Positions 1 to 9,000 of a DNA stretch of 10,880 bases are shown in pieces; the first letter of the stretch is position 1, and every line of letters starts with the position of its first letter. Both the position numbers and the translations under genes were made by a program. The stretch is from Amoebophrya sp. AT5.2 (Eukaryota; Sar; Dinophyceae; Syndiniales; Amoebophryaceae). Location of the stretch: NCBI GenBank assembly GCA_005223375.1, contig RXOD01006232.1, positions 1 to 10,880 of the forward strand, given 5' to 3'. The notes beneath the pieces are model-generated. The model saw only the letters and a program-made list of their open reading frames with translations. It did not search any database and was not told the DNA's origin.

Positions 1-3000
1 GCCATTCTTCATCTACACTCGCCAGAAGAACTGGAAACAGCAGTAGGAATGGGTGTTCCCAATAAGCGCGAAGCAGAAGTAATATTGCGAGACGGGGTCG
101 CATCGATTGAGCAGATCGACAAGATACTTGCTGCGCATGGGGCTGCGGCGATGATATTACGAGCCGAGCGTTGGCCGGGGAAACCGGGACGCGTGGAGGT
201 CAGGGAACGCGATCTCTTCTGTGCAGTGCAAATTGGAGATCCGGTAGCGGCTGCAACTGCTACTTTGGCAGTAGGGCCAGGCCGCAGAGAGGTGATACGC
301 GGTTCAGTTACTTGCCCCCCGCACAAATTTCATGCGGCCGATCTCTCATCGTCGTCGGTGCACGACGTAAAGGTTCAGGAGAACAGCGCGGAGGAAGTAG
401 TTATCGCGCCACCGCCGCATGACGAGGAGGAGAAGACAACGCTGGAGCACAATGTTGAATCTCATTGCAGGCCGTCCTTAGGTGACGATAAATCTTCGCC
501 GCCGGTCACTCTACTGCAGGATATCGGGGCTGCGCGGCTTCCGGAAGGAGGACATTTTTCGGCGCTGAAAATGAACGATGAAAAGCAAATGGGGCGCAGA
601 AAGGTGGAGCCCTCAGGAGGAGACGGGCTGTCGACAGGGTCGGTAGGATCACGCCCTTTACGAGATCATGGATACAACGCGGGTCGGCTCGTACGACCGG
701 AATCGCTGCAACGCGGGCAGAACGCTGGACCGCGGACCGCGTCATGCGTGCAGATGTTACGGGGACCGCTAGGGCCACAGCGACGCGCGGAAGAAATGGA
801 GGATAGAAAGCGGATGAAGTCGGCGGATACTGGTTTCCTCCGACGTTGGGGAAGATACAGCGTGGTTCTCAAACCGCCGAATCCAGCGAAGTATATGCAT
901 GGTGCAAGGCGGTGTACCGCGTCGCGCCCGATTTCGGCCGGCAATACGCAGGGACGTCTTCGTGGTGCAGCATACAGCAAAAAGTCGGAATCGCTGCATC
1001 ACACAGATACAACTGCTGAACATGTCTTCCGGAGGAGAGCTTCAAGCGAATCGTCGGCGAGACGCTGCGATCTACTTCTTCAGCTACCTATCCGCGGAAG
1101 AAGAAACCGTGGAAGTAAAAACAAGGCGATCTGTGGTGAGCCGATAAAGGACGAGGCGGTCCGGGGCAAGTGGAGCAATGTTCAGCGCGAGACTTTCCTG
1201 GCGTTTGTTGCCATGCTGACCGAAGATACGGCGGGCGGCGAGACGGCGAAGGGCGTCCACGACAGGAATGGCGACGATCTCACTTTTGCGTTTGCAAATC
1301 CGGACTGTTGCGGATCCAAGCCGATAGCACGGAGGTGGAACACGGGCACCGTCATGTTCCAGAATCAGTCCGTGGGGGCTGATCTCGACGCGGCGTTGGC
1401 GGGTTTTATAGCAGGCGAGACTACTGCACTTCGACTGCGTACTACGTCGTGGAAAGGCGAAAACTGGAAGGTTCAACCTGGCTCCGCATCCGCTTCATCC
1501 CGTGCTTCTTTTGCCGCTGAAGCAGTAGTTCCTCGTGCGACAGGACAGGCACCGCAGGCGCTGACATCTGGACGAACACCTGCTCCATCACTCGCAACTA
1601 ATATCGGGATGGATTGCGCGGGTCAAGGGGCCGAGGAAGAACTAATGTCGACGGGAGCAGGGAGTAGACGTGAAGAATGCGGGGCGCTACACGATCGGGA
1701 CACGCGGTCACCCCGCGCTTCATCAAGGACCGGCAGTCGAGCAGTTGACGCCAGGTATGCGGGGGCCGCTTCGTCAATATCTTGCATTCAAGCCGGAGTG
1801 GGGTGTAGGCGGACGTCGTCTAGGAGGAGGAGAAACGATAGCCGGCACGGTCGTCGCTACTACAAGAAGTCGAGGGACAGCAGGCGACGATCTCGCAGTG
1901 GTTGTCGCTCTCGTCGTACTGATCATCGAGAGCAACCTTACCGCGATATCTCACGGGAGGCACACCAGCGAGGTGGCCATTCTTTTTCTTCCGCCCGTTC
2001 CTTGCACAAGGATACCCCAGCAGGGGAGGACGACGTTAGGACTCGTATGCGACTGCGGGTAGAGCGGCACGATAGTAGACGGCGGTCGTCGAGAAGAAGG
2101 CGCGACGATGACGACGGGCAGCTAAAGGATGAAGTGTCAACCGGTTCAGGTGAAGTGGAATGGCGCCCGACCTCGGCCGCGCGTGTTGATGGACTGAGTA
2201 GGAATACCTTTGCTGAAGCGGCGAGGGAGGCGGTTGATCACGGTAGAGCGGACGAGCTGAACGTGCTGCACTATGTGTTGGCGGAAGGGCTGGCCGGTGC
2301 GGAAGCGGATTGGGTACGGTCGATGATCTGTCAAAGTTCCGCGTTGAACGCCTACACTACGCGGTGCGGCGCTCATGTAGTATTCGAGTTCGGGTCGCAC
2401 CGCTTGGCGAGTACTTTCGTGCTCAACTACGATGGGGGTGCGATTGGCCTTCAGGGCAACGATGAGGTGGATCTGAAGCTTAAACTGGCGCTTTGGGATG
2501 GGGACCCATCCACGCTGGTGCGCTCGTTCTCCTCGACGTTCGTGGCCCGGAAAGACAACCAACTGCCAATTCGCGGAGGCGGACGGCAGACACTTTCCAG
2601 CACGCAGGAAGGTCATGATGATGCGAAGACCCCGGTCCTGAAAAGGCGTCGTGTTGAGGCGGATGGAAAAACGCTTGGTGTACAACATGAGGCGGCGACA
2701 TCTGGCGCCGGAATATTTGCAGAAGGATACGCCTATGTTTTGGCATGTTGGTTGGCTGATGTGCCAGTCGACTGGATTCGCGACATCCTGGAACAGTCTC
2801 CGGCTCGGCATGCGTACATCACCGAGTGCAAGTTACATGTCGTTTTTGCATTTGCTGATCAAAAAGATGCAGATTCGTTCGTTGAAGTATTTGACGGTGG
2901 CGTAGTGGGACCGCCCGGACCGTACAACAGCAACTGCGACCGTGCTCTACATTTAACGCTGTGGGGCGGACCTACGAGCGGGCTCGTTCTAGTAGCGTCG

Positions 3001-6000
3001 ACGGATGAAGCGGTGCCGAATGTGGTACGAGGCGTCATCGATTCTGAGCGATTCTGCGTCCTCATTGCTCTCTGCATTGCTGGTGGCTGGCAGGGGGAGT
3101 ACGTGGTCGAGACGCTGAAAACAGCAAATCTGGAAGAAATCGTGGCCACCGGCGATGTATATTTGCGGCACTTCCCGGTTATTGCGGCGGCATTTTCGGT
3201 CAACATTGCATTGCGGGGTGTCGTACAAAAATTCTTCGCGTCTCCAGTTCCTCACTGCAAGACAATCGCGTTGGAAATCTCGCTGGCAGATTCGAAGGAA
3301 TGCCTCCATGCGGAACCGGTTTGCGACGATTCCACCCTCTTCTCGACTGCTGCGCGGGCTCGTACCCTCAACGAATTTTTTGAGCTTCAGAGGCGGTTGC
3401 GGTGGGCGGCGGCTTGTTACGTCTCGAGTACAAAAAGTAGCGACGCGTCGTTTTCACCAGCCGATCTCCCGGTGCGCGGGTTGTTGGACACGTGCACTCT
3501 GACTGGGATAGATCTCACGGATGAAGATGCAGCTGAACATCCTGTGACGAATAGTAGCAGTAGTGGAATGCATCGACTCGAGGACTTCAACTTCTGTACG
3601 CTCGACCCGAGGTTGCCGGCGGACGGGTGCCAGGACGAACCTGTTCATCGCGTCGACTGGAGCACGCGCTGGGTCGATGCGGGTGTTGCAGTACCAATTT
3701 ACCGTCGCGATGGGGTCACCAACTATGGCTTTACCCTGCCTGAAGAGGTGTGGGATGCTGTACGTGTGATCTTATCAGGGGCGGTGCCGACTTCGGAAGA
3801 AGCAAAGGAACGAGTACGCAAGGCGGTGGAGGGGTGCCACTTCGTACTGCAGACCACGGCTAAATTTGCAGATGAGGAGATTGTGCAACGAGCGCCTGCC
3901 GCAGTATACGATTGCATTCGTGCCCGCATGGATCAATCGTTGATTGGTGCATGCGGTATGCATATCAAGTCGGACGACGCGGACGCCGTGGTGTTATGGC
4001 TCTCGCACTCGATCTTTGCGGAAATCCCTCCGTCGATGGACAGCTTTACGCATGTGCTACCGCCTCAACAGGGGTGTCAACGGGGCATTAATGGGAGTTA
4101 CGTTGGCACGCCGTGTATGGACAACACCATTCCGCTTTTTCCAGCTGCGGAGCAGGACATTCTGCCGTCTGAAGAGTATGTCCGAGCGTGCAAGTACTCG
4201 TGCAAGGTGTTGGAAACACACCGGTCGGGGCGGCCAGTGCCGGTAACCTGCAATCCTCCGGCTAAATCGTCGCTAAGTCCAAAACGTCCTGCGGAACACG
4301 CGTCAGGATCGGGGAAGCGAAGGCGTGGTGATGCTGATGATGGTGTAAGACCTGCAGAAAGGGACGACGGTGCGGATGCAAAGGACCGGAACGCTTTGAA
4401 TCTTGAGGATAAGTGTGGCGCTCGGAACCGTTCTACTGCTGGCGACGGAAAGAAGAATGCAAAACGATCTTCATCGACGGTCGGGCAAAAGATGAAGACT
4501 ATGAAGTCGGGAGGCGCAACTACGGTTTGTCATGCGCTGATGGACGGTTCGCTGCACTCGGAGGTTGCAGGCGGAGGTGAACCAATTTTAGAGGCAGTAG
4601 GCATGGAAGTAGATGCGGAGGTAGAAGTTGCAAAAAAGGATAAGGTGATGAAGAAGGGCGGAAGAGGCGCATCCTCTATGGAGAGCAACAGTAAGGTCGA
4701 AACGAAAGCGCTGCCAGCTGTGAGCAAGCAAAAGATGAAAGTGATGAAGACAAACGGTACTGCGTCGAGCAAAGAAGGGGCATCGACGGCGCCCGTGGTG
4801 TCCGAGGCGCGGTCTGATACGGGTGCGGCAGCTTCATCGTCGAGAAGGATGTTAGTCGGCGTTGCCACGCGTCCTGAACAGATGCGCTTCCAGAGTCCTC
4901 TGTTGTCGCATGATACGACGCTGGAGGACCGCAAAATCTACAAGACAAAGGGCGCGCCGGTCTTCAACCCGGAGTGTCCTTCTGCGTCAACACCATACGG
5001 GGCGTACACTACGGCAGAGTGGTTGAAGAAAAGCAAAGCCCAGAGAAGGGAGAAGGAGGACTTCTTTGGGCGCAAGATATCGGGGGATGAATGGAGGCAA
5101 CTGCAGAAGCCGGAGAATACATCGCTGCGGGAGCAGTGGATCAACGGCGAGATGAAGTGCCAAAAGGGTATTGACAAAGCAAAGCTGTATGGTCAGTACG
5201 CAGAAAGTGATTTCCTGCATGAACCTCGCGTCCCGACGGACCGCCCGTGTCGCGAATTGCTGGACCCAGCTGGAGCCACGTACGGGCAGCTGGCGGTGGG
5301 ATATGAAGATGAGCTTCAGCCGATATTCGTTGAAGTTTCGCTTCTTCAGCTTATGCTATCGCATATCGCCGAGGTGCGGAGATGGACGAGGACGTTGCAT
5401 CCGTCTACCAGTTTCGCGGCTGTTCTTAGCGATCCGTCAGCAGAGAAAAACAGCGAATGGGGCGAGATGGGGAAGTGCTGGATGAGCAGAGCCACGCACA
5501 TTCGATGGGGATCCTCTTTCGCGGAGCCCACGGTGTTGGCCAAGTACAAGCAGCACATACAACTACTGCCGACGTGGTCCGGCGACGATGTTACCGTGCT
5601 GATTCTCGCGATCATCGCGGCGTTAACTGAGGTTGCACCGGGCGACGACGACTACGGTACGACGCGGGCGCGGGTTGATGTGTGCGTTGCTGCTGCTCGA
5701 GAAATATGGCATCGAGTTGAGGTCTCTTATCCCGCGGGGATGAAGATCACGGCGGGTGAAGTTTCTCGCATGAATCTGGCGCTGTACCGGAAGGCAGAAG
5801 GAGTTCTTCAGGGTCTGGCGCATGTGGATCATCTGCACCTGGCGGCATGTCTTCGGGGTATCATCAGCGGCCATGCGGACACCTACTTCAGTTTCAGCAG
5901 CAGATATGGGGACATCTGGCAGTCTCTTGAACCGGGCTTCAGCTTCTGGGGGAACGTCCTGCCTGTGCTGGACCAGTTCTCAGAGGGACCGGTGGCGGTA

Positions 6001-9000
6001 GCCGAGTCAGAAAACAGCCCGTGCACATTCATCACGCAGGCGGTAGCTGATGCGGTCGAAGTGGTTCGCATCTTCCGCGACATCTGGCCCACGGGTATCC
6101 TACCGTCGCACTCGCTGTTGTTGGGTGACTGCAACTCGGGCCGAGGGCTTCATGGTGAGCACGCCGTGGATACTGAAGGAATGGGAAAGGCGGCGGAAAA
6201 TCAGCTGGCACGCGACCAAGCAGCTCCGTGGCGCGACAGCGAGTGGTTTCATACCATGCGGAAGAACGACGGATATCGCAACATGGGACTTTCGGAGGCT
6301 GTTGTTGCGGTTGCTACGGGTAGGATAGCCGAAACAGAATTGCCCGGGGTTCTGGATAAGGAGGCTTTTGCGATACTTCTGGCGATGGTTCTGCGGGGAG
6401 CTATATTCCACGCGCCGATATTGTTTACAGCAAACAACCAGGTGAATGTGCAGAGCAAGGTCGACTGCTTTGGGCATCTGGTGGGCGCGGAATCGAGCAA
6501 GGAGATTACGCGGCACATCTTCGACTGTACAGCGTTGCGGTACGTCGTACGTACATCGACCGTTCTCCCGTCCTCAGTACGTGTTGTTGTCGGATGCGAT
6601 TTCTTCGCCGACAATGCATACCCGCAGCGAGCAGGACCACACGGGGATAAGCTGAAGGACGCGATTGGTGCAGCAAAGGGTGGCAGTGCCACTACCGAAC
6701 AGACGGAGCTCGTGACGATAGAGCAGCGGCGCCGATGCGGATCTGCAGGACGTGATTTGGCTGCTGCTGGGGTCAAGGCTTTTCTCGAGCATGACTCAAC
6801 AATCGGCGGCGACAACTCTGGGACCGAATTTCTCCGCCAGTGCCGCCGCGAGTTGTACTGGCTCCAGTACTCTCTTCGTAGAGATGGGCATGGATGGTGC
6901 GTGGTTGCTGCATGTGAGCTGGCTGAAATGCCGAGTTCGACGTGTGAAGTTCAAGACCGAGAAGATGCGCTGTACTTGGATCCAGACGTGGCGGCACCAG
7001 TGCCGTGTAAGACGAAGTTTCTGTATAAACGCAGGGCGGAAGAAGCACGGGTGGACTACGCACCGGTATCCAGGGCGGTGTGGGAGTACTGCCTGCCGCT
7101 CGTCGTCGACGAAATGGTGCGCACGGTGGAATGGCTGACGGCAGATCGCTCATACAGACGGGCATATGTTGACGACAAAAGCGGGGCTTTCGTCTCCCGG
7201 CTGGTTAAGACGAATTGGCGGACGACAGAGGATGGCCGGCTGAAGAGTCTGAGGCGGGATATGGAACTACCGTCTGAAACGCTTCGCTGGAGGTGGTTGG
7301 CGATGGTGGAGCTGATGAAGATGCCGGGAGGCGGGAAGGTGTTGGGTGGTACGCGGGATATGATGCGGATGTGCGCGACGGTGTGCTGCTGCATCCTTTA
7401 CCGTACTGCGACCTCTCGGGCATCGCCTCTACGGGAACACCTCGTGCCGTCAACACGGCTGGAACCGCTTCCGCTTCCACTTGATTTCGCTCGCGACGTC
7501 GGCAAGTTGGCCGAATCACTATCGGATGACGGTGCAACAAGGATTGGAGGTAGTGCTTCACGCGGTTTTGAACTAATGCGACTCAACGCAGGGGATCTGC
7601 GGCGCATGGCTCGGGCTACAGGTCGTCGTCTTCTTGTTGGATGCGATGCCGCGGTGGGGCTGATACATTTGCTCATGCCGGGTATTGGAAGACCGGTGAC
7701 CGGTGATCCTGCGTCTTGCATTGATATGCATCAGGTCATAGCTGACGCCTACAGCATGATGACGGTTGCACTAAAGGGGCCGTCGATCTACGATCACACG
7801 TATCAAGGCCTACGGTGGGGTGGAGCTTTTTGGAGGCGACATACTTTCTCCTCGCTACTGGTTCTTCTGGCAGGTGAAAGGGCGGTGCCAGAGGCGGAGG
7901 CGGTGCAGGAGGGGCTTGAAGATGATGAGTGGCGGGTACTCCGGCTACATATGGACGTGCCGTTTACCTTCCTGTCCGATGCTGTGCATCCAGTACGGCG
8001 TGATACGACTGCGCTACCGTATCCTGCTGTTCCGTGTGGCGAGCTGTGCCCTCAGTTCCGCCTCGTCAGCAGAGTGATATGGCATGATGCGTGCAGGGGC
8101 GACACGGCGTCGCTCACGGGAAAGTGCTGGTCGTGGGCGACGTGGAATGACCTGCACTCCGTGGGGGCATCGGAGCTGGTCACTCTCGCGACACCGTCAT
8201 CCCGGCAGCGTATCGAGACCATCATGCGCAGAATGTTGGTGGAAGGAGAGCAGTCGCCGTCACTACTCCCGGAAGGGTGGTGGCTGTACCCGGAGTGGGC
8301 TTGCCAGGCGATGAGCAACGAATCACTTGAGCTGGGGGTCTATTTTCCGCTGATGAAAATCAGGGGCGATGTTTGCGGTGAGGATTTGCAGATGTTCAGG
8401 GAAAGCCTGTCCGGCAGGTCCGAGACTGAAGCTGATGTGGATGAAGCGGCATCGGGGGATGTGCAGCTGCTAGAGGAGGACTTGGACGGAGAGAGCGGCA
8501 GGGGAAAAAATAAGCAGGGGGGCATGAAGCGTGATTACGGGATGGCGCGGGCACGGTGGCCGACACCCTCGTGTTGGGCAAGAATTATGGTAAGCGACGC
8601 TACCTGTTCTGCTACCCTGCGGAAAATGGAAGGCGAATTTCTTCGGAGGCTGCGCGTGGAGCTGGTGCGGTGGTCTGACTGCCGCGAGAACTTCATTAAC
8701 GAGCTGCAGATCTTCAAGCGCGATACTTCGTTGATGCGGAAGCGACGCGAACCGCCGAACAACCCGAAATATCATGTGCGGCAGCGAAGCTACGCGATGT
8801 GCAGACAGCGGATTATTGCAACTGGATCATTAATGGTGCTGGCTTTCGCAGGCTGCACTCGAGATAACGGGGGCCGGGTGCCGGACGGGGTCGGTTTGAT
8901 CAAGGAACGGTGGCTTCATAACATCCGGGCAGCGATCGACGGGACGCGACTTTTTCCGCGATGTGTTGAAGGAATTAGTGTGCCTATGGATGCGTGTAAC

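Larger units (their letters stand above)
4252..4920 (+). other. Charged disordered linker with nuclear signal and Lys-Met motifs, residues 1418-1640
   Basis: This linker is rich in Lys, Ala, Gly, Ser, Asp and Glu and has almost no hydrophobic core residues. It holds the bipartite nuclear signal at its start and three Lys-Met motifs after it, and ends where compact sequence resumes with RKIYKTKGAPVFNPECP. It separates the N-terminal half, which carries the nucleic-acid-binding hints, from the unassigned C-terminal half. Confidence 0.6.

Noticed and set aside
49..51. First in-frame ATG as the gene start
   Set aside because: The frame is open upstream of it to the window edge, and the HhH-like pattern begins before it.
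2146..2811. Minus-strand open frame of 221 codons
   Set aside because: It overlaps repeat module 1 and part of module 2, whose protein-level homology is on the plus strand. The minus translation shows no matching duplication or domain.
6124..6160. SGNH-hydrolase-like Gly-Asp-Ser block (here GDC)
   Set aside because: The nucleophile position is Cys, and no convincing later blocks (Gly, Asn, Asp-x-x-His) follow at suitable spacing.
4921..6660. Reverse transcriptase or integrase of a retroelement
   Set aside because: No YxDD/FADD-type motif, no A and B motif context, and no DDE or tyrosine-recombinase residue set could be found. Only a weak Cys/His finger resemblance remains.
5470..8160. Possible second internal duplication based on GKCW...AT at residues 1824 and 2707
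   Set aside because: Similarity extends for only about eight residues and the flanks do not align.
8824..8862. Lipoprotein signal (LMVLAFAGC)
   Set aside because: It is internal to a frame open for nearly 3,000 codons upstream, with no separate start or promoter, so it is a chance resemblance.
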